Shown: one piece after another, positions 1 to 9,264 of the stretch
How positions within the stretch are numbered: position 1 is the first letter of the stretch
Layout of the letters: every line of letters starts with the position of its first letter
DNA from: DATFVA01 sp963839165
GTDB lineage: Bacteria > Bacteroidota > Ignavibacteria > Ignavibacteriales > Ignavibacteriaceae
Length of the DNA stretch: 64,000 nt
Direction of reading: 5' to 3'
NCBI GenBank assembly: GCA_963839165.1
Contig: CAWIUG010000036.1
Location: 372,001-436,000, forward strand
Translations under genes and position numbers: made by a program
The notes under the pieces: generated by a model
What the model saw: only the letters and a program-made list of their open reading frames with translations
What the model was told of the DNA's origin: nothing
Database searches by the model: none

Positions 1-1845
1 AGCAATACTTCCTTTTTTGTGAAACAGCTCGAAGTTTCTGAACTGAACCTTATCCGGAGAATATTCTACTGTGATAGGATTTCTGTTTTCGAGGTTGAAC
101 TGATTATAAACCGCTGAAAGTGTATCGAATGTAATGTTGACCCCGCCGTTAACGAACTTCATCCTCGTATCGACATTCGCGGCCAGGTAATTCTCAACTT
201 TGGCGGAAAAATTTACAGAGGCTGAATCATCTTGTATATTCAAACTAAGCTTCAGATCATTAATATCACTGCCTGTAAATATCCTCTCTATTTTCAAATC
301 AACATTTGCGTTCAGCTGAGAAAGAGAGATTGTCTGAAGGTTATTATGAAGCCCAAGGTCAAGGTTAAGCTTTGATAAAAAGAATACGTCATTCTTTCCC
401 CAGTATTTAAGGTAATCAAGGTTAGTATTAAATGTAAAATTCAGGGAATCAGCAGTCTCTTCCAGCGTTCCCTGTACATCACCGTCAAGTTCAAGCTGCT
501 TGCCGCCGAGGAAAAGTGAGAGCAGCTGGAAATCCTTAAATTCAATCACATAATCCATTCGGGTTTTCCCGTCCGTATTTCCTACGGTTGGGAGATTAGA
601 TACGTCAATACCCAGCGAATCAACCCCGGCATCAGAAGGGATAAGGTTATTCAGTTTGTCTTTAACTGCATTAGTTACAATTTTCATCTCAGTCGTCATT
701 AATGCCGCAGCGTCCGTCACGGTAAAATTTCCTGTAAGGGTGATATCGGCAAGATCGCTGATTATGTTCACAACTCTTTCGCCATCGTCATTTTTTCTGA
801 GATCAACAATAGCTCTTGTGCTGTCAATATTTATTCCTTTGATGGACGAATTATACAGAGTTGTGCTAAGAAAGAGATTCATACTGTCGGGATTAAATCC
901 TTCACCGCTTGCCTGAATACTGAAATTTAAATCAGTCTGCAGACTGTCTTTCATTACACTCGCCAGGTTCAGGTTTTTGATTTCGCCGTCAAAATCATAT
1001 CCTGGCAGCTTGTTGTTTTTGAAGTCGAACGAACCTTCGAGCGAAGCCATCGATGTATCAGATACTGCGGTCAGTTTATAGTTTATATTTTTGTTCTTCG
1101 CGTCGGCTATCAGTCTCAGCGTATCCATTCTATTGCCGTCAACCACAGAACCGCCGGCAAAAAATTGAACGGTTGCATTCAGACTATCGGGTTTTACTCC
1201 CTTACCCTTGATTGAGCCTCTGGACGTTATGTCTGAAGATACCCCGGCAAAGGGGGCAATATCCAGGTTTTCCGAACTGAAATTTAAATCGTAACTCATC
1301 GGTTTATCACCCAAATTAAGACTGCCATTGACAGCTAGGGTACCTTTATCAGTCTTTAACCTGACGCTTGTATAAAAATCAAGCGGCCTGCCTTTATAAG
1401 TCAACGTATCAAATTTTAGTGTACCGTATTCCCTATAAACCGGAAGCTTAAGTGAAGGCAGAAGATCAGTGAGATCATCCTGGTTGATGTATGTATGATT
1501 AAACGCAACATTGATCAGCATGTTCTGTCTGGCATCCAGGTTTTCTATCTGCCCCGTAGCAGCAAGGTGCGTATTCTGAAATCCTATCTCCAATTGTCCC
1601 AGGTGAAGGAGTTTAAAGGATCCTGAAGCTTTTAACTTTGCAGTGAGGGTACCTTCCATCGTTCTGGTTGAAGGGACAAAAACCGACAGATCGGAAAAAG
1701 CAAATTTATCCGCATCCAGCCGCAGATCTAAATCAGCTTTTGCAAAATCATTATTCTTCGTGCTGTCGAATATCGAGTAATTTTTCGCAAGCGCATTTAA
1801 CGTAAAATCCGAAGAGTCCGTCTTCAGGTTTAAATCACTTACATT
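1..1845 (-). CDS. TamB/AsmA-like protein, downstream part after frameshift (runs off left edge)
   Basis: This is the continuation of the TamB-like gene that begins at 2584. The minus-strand frame made of triplets aligned to position 1 has no stop from 1860 down to 1, so about 615 codons remain open and the 3' end lies outside the window. The translation just after the break (NVSDLNLKTDSSDFTLNA) has the repetitive Asn/Asp/Ser-rich beta character of the long AsmA/TamB groove and matches the style of the upstream part. TamB-type proteins span the periplasm and help move lipid or assemble outer-membrane proteins; that role is family knowledge. The frame joins the upstream part only if one base is removed from the TTTTAAA run at 1844-1850. 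I cannot tell a sequencing error from a real mutation. Confidence 0.7.
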
Positions 1846-2584
1846 TAAAAGAATCGTTGTTTACATATATCTCACCCGATAAGTTCTTAACAGCAAATCC
1901 GTTAACATTTGGCTTAAATGATAACGAATGTATCCCTACTTCAAAATCATTTTTGTTAATATCGGCAAACGCGCTGAGCTTAAGGTTTAGATTTCTGACG
2001 GCAAGATTATTAAGGTTTAAACTGTCATATGAAGTCTGTGTGTTTATATCATAATTTCTCAGCGATAATTCCGAATTACTAATTTCCAATTCTGCAACCA
2101 GGATCTTGAACGGAAACGACGAGGAGGTAGTATCAGTAGTATTCGAAGGAGGAATAAGTTTTGATAGGTTCAGGGTCCCGTCCCTGTCCCTGATTAGGTT
2201 TATCCGGGCACTGTCGAGCTCAACATTTCTGACGTAGATCTTTTTGAAAAGAAGCTGGAGAGGACTGGTTCTGACTTCAATCTTTGAAGCCTTAAGCAGA
2301 GTGTCTGAATCCATTGTTATATAAGTGTCACGCAATATGAGGGAGGTAAAAATCGTCCCATCAAGCCGGCTTATATAAATTTCTCCGTTAAGGGCATCAT
2401 TAGCAGCACTCATTGCTTTTTCGCGAAGCCAGTTACGGAAAAAGGAGGTCTGGCTTACTGCAAACGCAATTACGAGTATAAGAAAAATACCGAGGCCTAT
2501 ATAGAGGAAGACATTAACTATCTTCTGAAGAAGCGTTCGTCTTTTCTTAACTTTCTTTTCTTCTTTTTTCTGCTCTTCTGCCAC
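1835..2584 (-). CDS. TamB/AsmA-like envelope protein, N-terminal part (frameshifted)
   Basis: This 249-codon frame starts at GTG 2584 and stops early at 1835-1837. It has a Lys/Glu-rich cytoplasmic start, one membrane segment (about residues 24-46) and then the segment GEIYISRLDGTIFTSLILRD, typical of the N-terminus of TamB/AsmA proteins. Such proteins usually exceed 1000 residues, so 249 is far too short. The coding signal continues in another frame down to position 1. It is the last gene seen in the envelope cluster, about 85 bp after rfaE2. No clear Shine-Dalgarno precedes the GTG. The family call is firm at the level of fold and topology, less so for the exact substrate. Confidence 0.75.
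   Translation of the reverse strand: MAEEQKKEEKKVKKRRTLLQKIVNVFLYIGLGIFLILVIAFAVSQTSFFRNWLREKAMSAANDALNGEIYISRLDGTIFTSLILRDTYITMDSDTLLKASKIEVRTSPLQLLFKKIYVRNVELDSARINLIRDRDGTLNLSKLIPPSNTTDTTSSSFPFKILVAELEISNSELSLRNYDINTQTSYDSLNLNNLAVRNLNLKLSAFADINKNDFEVGIHSLSFKPNVNGFAVKNLSGEIYVNNDSFKCK
1844..1850 (-). other. Frameshift point in TamB-like gene
   Basis: The coding strand reads GATTCTTTTAAATGTAAG. As given, it codes DSFKCK and then TGA. Removing one T or A from TTTTAAA gives DSLNVSDLN and opens the frame all the way to the window edge. The required change is one extra base in a homopolymer pair. Confidence 0.8.
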
Positions 2585-2669
2585 TTTGTAAAGGGGATTA
2601 TCTTAAAAAACCGCATTTTATATGATTAAATAAAGAAATTTTATATAACATCAAATGATGAATTGTATC

Positions 2670-3146
2670 CTACCTGCCGTATCTCTCAAGTATCGTGTCG
2701 ATTATACCTGAGGTTGACTGAAAGTTCACAAATTCTATTGTTTTTACTTCACCCCCATTTTCCAGAACTACCTCTCTACCCACAATTTTGTCAAGTGACC
2801 AGTCGCCACCTTTTACTAAAACATCAGGAATAATATTTTCAATTAGTTTCAGAGGAGTATCCTCACTAAATACCACAACAAAATCTACCGGTTTTAAGTT
2901 CGAAAGTACGAATGCTCTCTGTTCTTCAGGTACAACCGGTCTATTCTCACCTTTTATCCGTTTCACGGAAGCATCACTGTTCATTCCCACAATAAGTGTG
3001 TCGCCTGTTTCCCTGGCTTTTTTAAGATAATCCACATGACCTGCGTGAATAATATCAAATACACCGTTCGTGAATACGACTTTTTTCTTTTCTTCCCTGA
3101 AGGTTTGTCTTACCTTCAAGGCTTCCTGAAGCGATAAAACACTCAT
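2670..3146 (-). CDS. rfaE2: D-glycero-beta-D-manno-heptose 1-phosphate adenylyltransferase
   Basis: This enzyme adds AMP to heptose 1-phosphate to make ADP-heptose for the LPS inner core. The nucleotidyltransferase signature TNGVFDIIHAGH lies near residues 26-37, and GMNSD plus ENRPVVPEEQR follow as expected for the HldE C-terminal domain. At about 158 residues it is a stand-alone domain rather than the fused HldE of E. coli. I chose ATG 3146 because AAGGAGG sits 8 nt upstream; the TTG at 3149 is also in frame. The ATG shares one base with the TGA of rfaE1 (TGATG), so the two are translationally coupled and together replace bifunctional HldE. Confidence 0.93.
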   Translation of the reverse strand: MSVLSLQEALKVRQTFREEKKKVVFTNGVFDIIHAGHVDYLKKARETGDTLIVGMNSDASVKRIKGENRPVVPEEQRAFVLSNLKPVDFVVVFSEDTPLKLIENIIPDVLVKGGDWSLDKIVGREVVLENGGEVKTIEFVNFQSTSGIIDTILERYGR

Positions 3147-4138
3147 CAACTCTCCCTCCTTACGGTACTAAAAAGCTTATCCAGTTCAATAGGAACAATA
3201 CCTACTTCTTCGCATACTATGCCGCCAGCGTAATTAGCAAGAAATGAGGCTTCAATAATATCCGCACCCGCGGCAAGGGCCATAGTAAGTGTTGATATTA
3301 CCGTATCGCCTGCACCTGAAACATCCGCTGCTTTTCTTGCCTTTGTGGGCATTCTTCTTTCTTTCTTTCCTCTTTCAAATACGGCTATACCGCCTTCACC
3401 AAGAGTAAGCAGTACATATTTTGAGTTCAATTTTTCGAGGATCCTGCTTCCCGCGGCTGAAATATCTTCATCGGTTCTTATTTTCATACCGAGTACATCT
3501 TCAGCTTCTTTTCTGTTCGGCTTAAAGACTGTGACATCTTTATACGAGAAAAAATTGTTGAATTTTGGGTCAACGGTTATAATGATCCCTTTGGATTTTG
3601 CGAGAGAGATTATTTTTTCGATAAGCGATGATGAAAGTACTCCTTTATTATAATCCTCCAGAATTATGGCATCCAGCGTGGCGCTGTGCTTTTCCAGGTA
3701 AGAATAAATTTCCGACTGCATTTTTCTGCTTAGATATTCTTTGCTTTCCTTATCTATCCTTACAACATGCTGTGCCTGTGCAATTACTCTTGTTTTCGAG
3801 GTAGTAGGACGGGTTTCATCAATAAATATTCCATCTGGTTTTATATTTAATTCATTTATCAGTGAAGTGAAAATTGTACCGTCGTTATCATATCCTATCA
3901 CTCCCACAGGTAAGGGTACTCCTCCAAGTTTCAGAATGTTTAATGCTACATTGGCAGCTCCCCCAAAACGGAAAAATTCATTGCCTACTTCAACAACAGG
4001 GACAGGCGCTTCAGGTGAAATCCTTTTTACATCTCCCTGAAAGTAACCGTCCAGCATCATATCTCCGATCACTGCAATGTTTAATCCTTTAAATTTCTTT
4101 TTTAGTTCGTTCATTCTGCTGACTGAAAGAGAGATCAT
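3146..4138 (-). CDS. rfaE1: D-glycero-beta-D-manno-heptose-7-phosphate kinase
   Basis: This PfkB/ribokinase-family kinase phosphorylates heptose 7-phosphate at C1, an earlier step to ADP-heptose than rfaE2. Visible features are the N-terminal GDMMLDGYFQGDVKRISPEAPVP segment (shown here only by its key residues D26, D30 and RISPEAP), the glycine pair RFGGAANVA, and the C-terminal anion-hole motif SGAGDT near residue 275 with the catalytic Asp. Its length of 330 fits the HldE N-terminal domain. ATG 4138 follows an AAGGA 6 nt upstream. It is directly followed by rfaE2. The rest of the heptose pathway (gmhA, gmhB) is not in the window. Confidence 0.93.
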   Translation of the reverse strand: MISLSVSRMNELKKKFKGLNIAVIGDMMLDGYFQGDVKRISPEAPVPVVEVGNEFFRFGGAANVALNILKLGGVPLPVGVIGYDNDGTIFTSLINELNIKPDGIFIDETRPTTSKTRVIAQAQHVVRIDKESKEYLSRKMQSEIYSYLEKHSATLDAIILEDYNKGVLSSSLIEKIISLAKSKGIIITVDPKFNNFFSYKDVTVFKPNRKEAEDVLGMKIRTDEDISAAGSRILEKLNSKYVLLTLGEGGIAVFERGKKERRMPTKARKAADVSGAGDTVISTLTMALAAGADIIEASFLANYAGGIVCEEVGIVPIELDKLFSTVRRES

Positions 4139-4230
4139 AATTATCCTTAAATTGAATTACAGGGGTAAAAATAAGTATAAATTGATTCTTCAAAAAGAAT
4201 CGCGGGTATAAATGGAGATATTAAAAGGAT

Positions 4231-5358
4231 TTACTTCTTTTTCCTAATAGCTGGTTTTTCCTGCTGCCCGGGCTTTTTTCTTCCGTTCCAATGAGCAAGG
4301 GGATTGTCAATTCTGACACGGAATAGTCCATCATCTGTGCCTATCCATAGATCCGCACCATCAAAAAGAAGGGATAATATCGTGGAAGTCATAATTTTAG
4401 CCTTATCCAGATCAAGGTCCTTTACTACACCTGTTATCCGGTTTATGAGGGCTATGCCATGACCGTACTCTGCACGGTCATCCCTGGAAAACTGGTAGAC
4501 TGATGCCCAGATAGTATTGCCGGTTCGTTCCAGACAATACACTCCGTTGGCCGGCAGTCCGTCTTTTTTAGAAATCCTCAGCCACCTTCTGTTCCTGTCA
4601 AAAACGTAAATTCCGCCCAGGTTAAATTCCGGCTGTTCCTTTGTGACAAATTCATCGGTAGCAAACCAAACATATTTATTATCAAACATCACGTCGCTCA
4701 CTGAAACAGACGATCCTTCCTCGAGGAACTTTCCGTCTTTATTATTATAGAAGTCCCATGCAGAATTACTTTTTATATTCCTATGCTTGTAGTATTTATG
4801 CACGCCGCCTTCTGTTCCGAACCAAACAAGACTATCACCGTCAAGCGCGATAGACGTAAAGTTGTTCGTCTTTGTATCACCTTTAATAGTTTTATCGTAA
4901 TCAGTAAACTTCTGTCTCTTTACATCCAGCTGAGTAAGGTTTTTAAATCTTCCGATCCATAAAACATTCTCATCAGGATCATAACATAGAGAACGTATCC
5001 AGTTACCCATCTCACCCCCGAAAGCAAATTTCTTATTTGTCCATTGATCTTTCTTTTTATTATAGATAAATAATCCATCTGCTGCCCCGGCCCAAACATA
5101 ATCTTTACTGACAGCGATATTAAAGTAAAGATCATTATTCAGATTTCCTTCACGGGTTGAGAAATTCATCCATTCGTCATCCTCCACCGAATAACGATAA
5201 ATACCCTGTCCGTATGTTGCAACCCAGATATAGCCGGGTTCACTTCTTATTTCAGTTATGCTGGCACCGTCGAGATAACCTTTTATTTCATCCTGGGAAA
5301 AGGAGGAAGGTGCGGATAAATACAGGAACAATGTAAATAGAAATAATCGTAATATCAT
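4231..5358 (-). CDS. Secreted two-component-regulator-type propeller protein
   Basis: The protein starts with a good signal peptide (MILRLFLFTLFLYLSAPSSFSQ) and then carries repeated propeller blades of the reg_prop kind: GYIWVATYGQGIYRY, YVWAGAADGLFIYN, VLWIGRFKNL, LVWFGTEGGVHKY and DLWIGTDDGLFRV. No kinase or DNA-binding domain follows, so this is a free periplasmic or surface propeller of unknown ligand. The C-terminus is basic (GRKKPGQQEKPAIRKKK). An earlier in-frame ATG at 5400 adds 14 residues before the signal peptide; I prefer 5358 because the hydrophobic stretch then sits at the N-terminus. It lies between panB and rfaE1, outside any obvious pathway link to either. Confidence 0.75.
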   Translation of the reverse strand: MILRLFLFTLFLYLSAPSSFSQDEIKGYLDGASITEIRSEPGYIWVATYGQGIYRYSVEDDEWMNFSTREGNLNNDLYFNIAVSKDYVWAGAADGLFIYNKKKDQWTNKKFAFGGEMGNWIRSLCYDPDENVLWIGRFKNLTQLDVKRQKFTDYDKTIKGDTKTNNFTSIALDGDSLVWFGTEGGVHKYYKHRNIKSNSAWDFYNNKDGKFLEEGSSVSVSDVMFDNKYVWFATDEFVTKEQPEFNLGGIYVFDRNRRWLRISKKDGLPANGVYCLERTGNTIWASVYQFSRDDRAEYGHGIALINRITGVVKDLDLDKAKIMTSTILSLLFDGADLWIGTDDGLFRVRIDNPLAHWNGRKKPGQQEKPAIRKKK

Positions 5359-5406
5359 ATGCCGAATGTTAATCAAATCCAAGTGAGTAAGTAAAGTCAT
5401 TAATTA

Positions 5407-6222
5407 CTAATAACTTTCCTCTTCAGAAGGGAAATTTTTATCTTTTATATCCTGAATATATTTCTTAACAGCAGATGAAAGATCATTTGCCAGGTGTGCA
5501 TAGTGCCTTACAAATCTCGGATGGAAGTCGACATTTAACCCGAGCATATCAGGAGTAACAAGAATCTGTCCGTCGCAGTAAGGTCCCGCACCAATACCTA
5601 TAGTTGGAATATCAACCGACTCAGTAATTCTTTTTGCCAGTCCGGCAGGTATTTTTTCAAGAACAAGTGCAAACGCACCTGCATCTTCAACAGCCTTTGC
5701 ATCTTCAAGTAGTTCAACTGCCTCTTCCTCATCCTGTCCGCGCTCCCTATAGCTTCCGAACTGGTGAATACTCTGAGGAGTAAGTCCTATATGGCCCATT
5801 ACGGGTATCCCGGAACGGGTTATCTTTCTAATTGCCTTAACTACCCTTTTACCTCCTTCAAGCTTCACACCGCCTGCTGACGTTTCTTTCATTATTCTAC
5901 CCGCATTACGAAAAGCTTCGTCCTTGCTCAACTGATATGACATAAATGGCATATCAACAACAAGCATTGCCCTGTTTATACCTTTCGAGACTGCCTTTGT
6001 ATGGTAGATCATCTCATCCATAGTAACAGGCAATGTTGTATCATTTCCCTGGAACACATTACCCAATGAATCGCCAACAAGTACCAGGTCTATTCCAGCT
6101 TCATCCAGAAGTTTGGCTGTAATGAAATCGTATGCGGTTAATGCTGAGATCTTCACTCCCTTCTGTTTAAGGAGTGATAAAGATTTTGTAGTAATACGCT
6201 TAATTGTTTTTTCTGTGCTCAT
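5407..6222 (-). CDS. panB: 3-methyl-2-oxobutanoate hydroxymethyltransferase
   Basis: PanB transfers a hydroxymethyl group from methylene-tetrahydrofolate to 2-oxoisovalerate, the first committed step to pantothenate and CoA. Family motifs are visible: TAYDFITAKLLDEAG, LVGDSLGN (metal-binding Asp), the VKLEGG segment, MGHIGLTPQS and the IPTIGIGAGPYCDGQILV block. Its length of about 271 is normal. I use ATG 6222 (MSTEKTIKR); an in-frame TTG lies at 6231. It follows the lipoate-transferase gene by 12 bp and is cotranscribed with the lipid A genes, a grouping with no obvious biochemical reason. No panC or panD is in the window. Confidence 0.95.
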   Translation of the reverse strand: MSTEKTIKRITTKSLSLLKQKGVKISALTAYDFITAKLLDEAGIDLVLVGDSLGNVFQGNDTTLPVTMDEMIYHTKAVSKGINRAMLVVDMPFMSYQLSKDEAFRNAGRIMKETSAGGVKLEGGKRVVKAIRKITRSGIPVMGHIGLTPQSIHQFGSYRERGQDEEEAVELLEDAKAVEDAGAFALVLEKIPAGLAKRITESVDIPTIGIGAGPYCDGQILVTPDMLGLNVDFHPRFVRHYAHLANDLSSAVKKYIQDIKDKNFPSEEESY

Positions 6223-6234
6223 TTTAATCAAAAA

Positions 6235-6981
6235 TTATTTTAAAAGTAATTCTTCTTTCACCATATTAACTGCATAAAATTTCTCAAAACCAGATACGAT
6301 TGATTCCGCAAGTATCAGATAATCTGTTTCATATCCAAGAATGGAATCGAGTTCGGATGTCTTATTTAATAATTCCTGTTTGATCGACAGCTGTTCATCC
6401 TCAGGCAGGTTAAGATAATCAGCTAAATTTACATGATAATTACCACACATAATAGAACCATGCTGTAAAAGTACGTTTCCAATCCTTCTTTGGGCGCTGC
6501 CTGCTACCTTTTTTCCGTGATACTTTATTTCACTTTTGGCCGGAACGCCGAAACAGGCTGCACTCAGGTTCTGCTTGTAAAATGAGAGCAGATCAGGCTG
6601 AACTCCTTCAAGTTCAAGGCCGGATAATCCATCATCATAAATTTTCAGTCCTTCTATCAATGCTGAATTTATCTGCTGGTAAACACCGCGGGGAGAGATA
6701 TCGGAGGTCAAAGGCATAACTACTGAATATGTAAGCTCTTCAGAATGGAAGATCGCACGTCCTCCGGTAGGTCTTTTTACAATATCAATTCCATCAGCTT
6801 TTGCTTTAACTATATTGATTTCAGAGATATCCTGGTTAGCTCCCAGTGAAATGCAGTAAGGATTCCATCTGTAGAGACGCAGTGTAATCTGTCCGGGTGT
6901 TGAGTCCTTCACCAGGCTGAGATCAAACTCCATATTGAATGATCCCGTATTTTCACCGGTATTAAGATACTTCCAGATCAT
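6235..6981 (-). CDS. Lipoate-protein ligase / octanoyltransferase family (LipM-like)
   Basis: This is a BPL/LplA/LipB-fold protein that attaches lipoyl or octanoyl groups to carrier proteins such as pyruvate dehydrogenase E2. The RPTGGRAIFH motif (about residues 70-79) and the GKKVAGSAQRR motif with K158 mark the family. A cysteine at about residue 143, in AACFGVPAKSEI, sits where the LipM octanoyltransferase of Bacillus has its catalytic Cys; LplA ligases lack it. It also lacks the LplA C-terminal accessory domain (248 residues against about 340). I therefore lean to a LipM-type transferase. Its start overlaps the end of lpxA by 4 bp, so it is in the lipid A operon. Confidence 0.85.
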   Translation of the reverse strand: MIWKYLNTGENTGSFNMEFDLSLVKDSTPGQITLRLYRWNPYCISLGANQDISEINIVKAKADGIDIVKRPTGGRAIFHSEELTYSVVMPLTSDISPRGVYQQINSALIEGLKIYDDGLSGLELEGVQPDLLSFYKQNLSAACFGVPAKSEIKYHGKKVAGSAQRRIGNVLLQHGSIMCGNYHVNLADYLNLPEDEQLSIKQELLNKTSELDSILGYETDYLILAESIVSGFEKFYAVNMVKEELLLK

Positions 6982-7754
6982 TTACCCATTATCCCTCTTT
7001 TGCTTTCCTTAAGGAATTCAAGCACCGACTGTACATATTTATTGTCTCCCAGCTCCGCGGAGATTTTCTCTCTTGCCTGTGAAACATTATAAGCTTTATC
7101 GTAAAGAATAGAATAGGCTTTCTTCAGAATGGTGATATCGTCTGTCTGGAACCCTCTTCTCCTTAATCCTATGATATTAAGTCCTGAATATTTCAGTGGT
7201 TCATTTCCGGCCAGAACGAAAGGCGGAACATCCTGAACTATCCTGAAACCTCCACCGGTCATTGAATGCTGGCCGACTTTACAGAACTGGTGAACCGGAG
7301 TAAGTCCCCCTATAATAACATAATCTTCGAGAATACAGTGACCTGCAATCTGAACTCCATTTGAAAGGATGCAGTTATCACCCACCACACTGTCGTGTGC
7401 TACGTGTGAATACGCCATAAGGAAGCAGTTCTTTCCAACACTTGAGAAACCGGTTGATTTTGTTCCCTTATGAAGGGTCACAAATTCATGAATAACCGTA
7501 TTATCACCGATGTAAAAAAAGGTTTCCTCCCCGGCGAAACCAAAATCCTGGGGGGTATGTGCTATGGAAGCTCCCTGGTTAATAACAACGTTGTTACCGA
7601 CTCTCGCCCCGTTATAAAGGACAGCTGAAGGTCCGATAACGCAGTCATTACCTATTTCAACATCATCTTCAATGATCGTGAAAGGCAGAACGTTTACATT
7701 ATTTCCGAGTTTTGCTTTGCTGCTGACAATTGCGGTAGGATGTATGTTAACCAT
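6978..7754 (-). CDS. lpxA: Acyl-ACP:UDP-N-acetylglucosamine O-acyltransferase
   Basis: LpxA carries out the first step of lipid A synthesis, 3-O-acylation of UDP-GlcNAc in the cytoplasm. The left-handed beta-helix hexapeptide repeats are plain from residue 5 on, and the catalytic His is about H120 in SHVAHDSVVGDN. The C-terminal helical part (LRRRGFQTDDITILKKAYSILY) and the length of 258 fit the family. ATG 7754 lies 10 bp after lpxC-fabZ. The next gene overlaps its end by 4 bp. Confidence 0.97.
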   Translation of the reverse strand: MVNIHPTAIVSSKAKLGNNVNVLPFTIIEDDVEIGNDCVIGPSAVLYNGARVGNNVVINQGASIAHTPQDFGFAGEETFFYIGDNTVIHEFVTLHKGTKSTGFSSVGKNCFLMAYSHVAHDSVVGDNCILSNGVQIAGHCILEDYVIIGGLTPVHQFCKVGQHSMTGGGFRIVQDVPPFVLAGNEPLKYSGLNIIGLRRRGFQTDDITILKKAYSILYDKAYNVSQAREKISAELGDNKYVQSVLEFLKESKRGIMGK

Positions 7755-7764
7755 ATTTTTTCCA

Positions 7765-9183
7765 TCAGACCTGGGGATTTAAGTTTGATTCACGATCAAC
7801 TATACCCGCCATAAAATCAGCTTCGGCAACAAGAACCTCATTCACAAATGCCTTGCCCTGCATCATAACAACTTTACTCTTCTTATTTGTAAGCTCGATT
7901 TCAAGGTAGAGCTGATCACCGGGGAATACCGGCTTTCTGAATTTTGCATTATTTATCTGCATAAACAGGACAAGTTTCTTTTCAGGATCGGGGAACGAAT
8001 TAAGAAGGAGTATTCCGCCTGTTTGTGCCATAGATTCAATTATAAGGACACCCGGCATTATCGGTTGTCCGGGGAAATGTCCCTGGAAGAAAGGTTCATT
8101 AACTGTAACTGATTTAACACCGATAACTTTTTTATCTATCTGTAGTTCAATGATCTTATCTACAAGAAGGAAAGGGTACCTGTGAGGAAGTATTCTTTGA
8201 ATTGCGTTAGCATCAAAGACAATTCCCTCTTTCTTTACGAACTGGTATTTCTTAACCAGTTTTCTCTGCTGGAAAAGTTTCCTTACCTGTTTAGCAAATT
8301 CAACATTTGCTTTATGTCCGGGACGAGCAGCAAGTATCTGAGCTTTAACAGGAGCCCCAATCAATGCAAGGTCGCCTATAAGATCAAGAAGTTTGTGCCT
8401 TACAGGTTCATTTCTGAACCGCAGTTCCTTATTGTTCAGGATTCCGTTTGAGCCAAGAGATATTTTCTGCTTTATACCAACTTTTTTCTGAAGATTTGTC
8501 AGTCCGCTCTCATCAAGATCGCGGTCGATAATAACAACAGCATTATCGATGTCACCGCCTTTAATAAGGCCCTGGTCTGCCAATTCTTCAACTTCACTTA
8601 GAAAACAAAATGTTCTGGCGGGTGCAAACTCATTTACAAACTCGTTTTCGAGATCGAATAATCCGGTATGCTGACTACCGAGGGCCGGATTCTGGTAATC
8701 AACCATCACCGTTACCCTATATCCGTCGAGCGGGAGAGCAACAATATCTACCTGCTTCTCATCGTTGTGGTACATTACTGTTTCATCGATTATCAGATAA
8801 TCTTTCGGAGCATCCTGCTGCACAAATCCCGCGCTGAGCAATTCATTCACATAAGGCAGGGCGCTTCCATCACCAACAGGCGGTTCAATTCCGTCAATTT
8901 CAATTATAAGGTTATCTATTTGCAGACCATATACTGAAGCAAGAACATGCTCAACAGTGTGAACTTTTGCTTCACCTATTCCCAAAGTTGTCCCGCGCGA
9001 TATATCAATAACATAATCGGCGTTAGCGGGGATCTCCGGATTACCGTTAAGATCAACTCTTACAAACTTTACACCGTAGTTCTCAGGGGCCGGTTTGAAC
9101 GTCATCGTACATTCGGTACCAGTATGAAGTCCTATCCCTGAAAGCGAAACATCTTTAGCAATTGTTCTTTGTTGTTCTAGCAT
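7765..9183 (-). CDS. lpxC-fabZ: Bifunctional UDP-3-O-acyl-N-acetylglucosamine deacetylase / 3-hydroxyacyl-ACP dehydratase
   Basis: The first 300 residues are LpxC, the zinc deacetylase that commits UDP-acyl-GlcNAc to lipid A: HTVEH with H79, VRHKLLDLIGD with H263 and D267 as the other zinc ligands, and PGHKAN with H290. Residues 325-472 are FabZ, which dehydrates 3-hydroxyacyl-ACP in fatty-acid elongation: LPHRYPFLLVD, GHFPGQPIMPGVL with H369 and IESMAQ with E383. All catalytic residues of both halves are present. The fusion is common in Bacteroidota and Chlorobiota and balances use of 3-hydroxyacyl-ACP between lipid A and membrane lipids. It sits between lpxD and lpxA. Confidence 0.97.
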   Translation of the reverse strand: MLEQQRTIAKDVSLSGIGLHTGTECTMTFKPAPENYGVKFVRVDLNGNPEIPANADYVIDISRGTTLGIGEAKVHTVEHVLASVYGLQIDNLIIEIDGIEPPVGDGSALPYVNELLSAGFVQQDAPKDYLIIDETVMYHNDEKQVDIVALPLDGYRVTVMVDYQNPALGSQHTGLFDLENEFVNEFAPARTFCFLSEVEELADQGLIKGGDIDNAVVIIDRDLDESGLTNLQKKVGIKQKISLGSNGILNNKELRFRNEPVRHKLLDLIGDLALIGAPVKAQILAARPGHKANVEFAKQVRKLFQQRKLVKKYQFVKKEGIVFDANAIQRILPHRYPFLLVDKIIELQIDKKVIGVKSVTVNEPFFQGHFPGQPIMPGVLIIESMAQTGGILLLNSFPDPEKKLVLFMQINNAKFRKPVFPGDQLYLEIELTNKKSKVVMMQGKAFVNEVLVAEADFMAGIVDRESNLNPQV

Positions 9184-9264
9184 TTAAATGTCCGGATTTT
9201 TGTTTTTAAATCGTTTAATAAAATAGCACTCTGAGTTTTGAATTCCAATAAAGAGAAAGGGTTC

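Noticed and set aside
1844..1850. Programmed ribosomal frameshift at TTTTAAA in the TamB-like gene
   Set aside because: The run looks like a -1 slippery site, but joining the frames needs a skip of one base (+1), and TamB genes are not known to use frameshifting.
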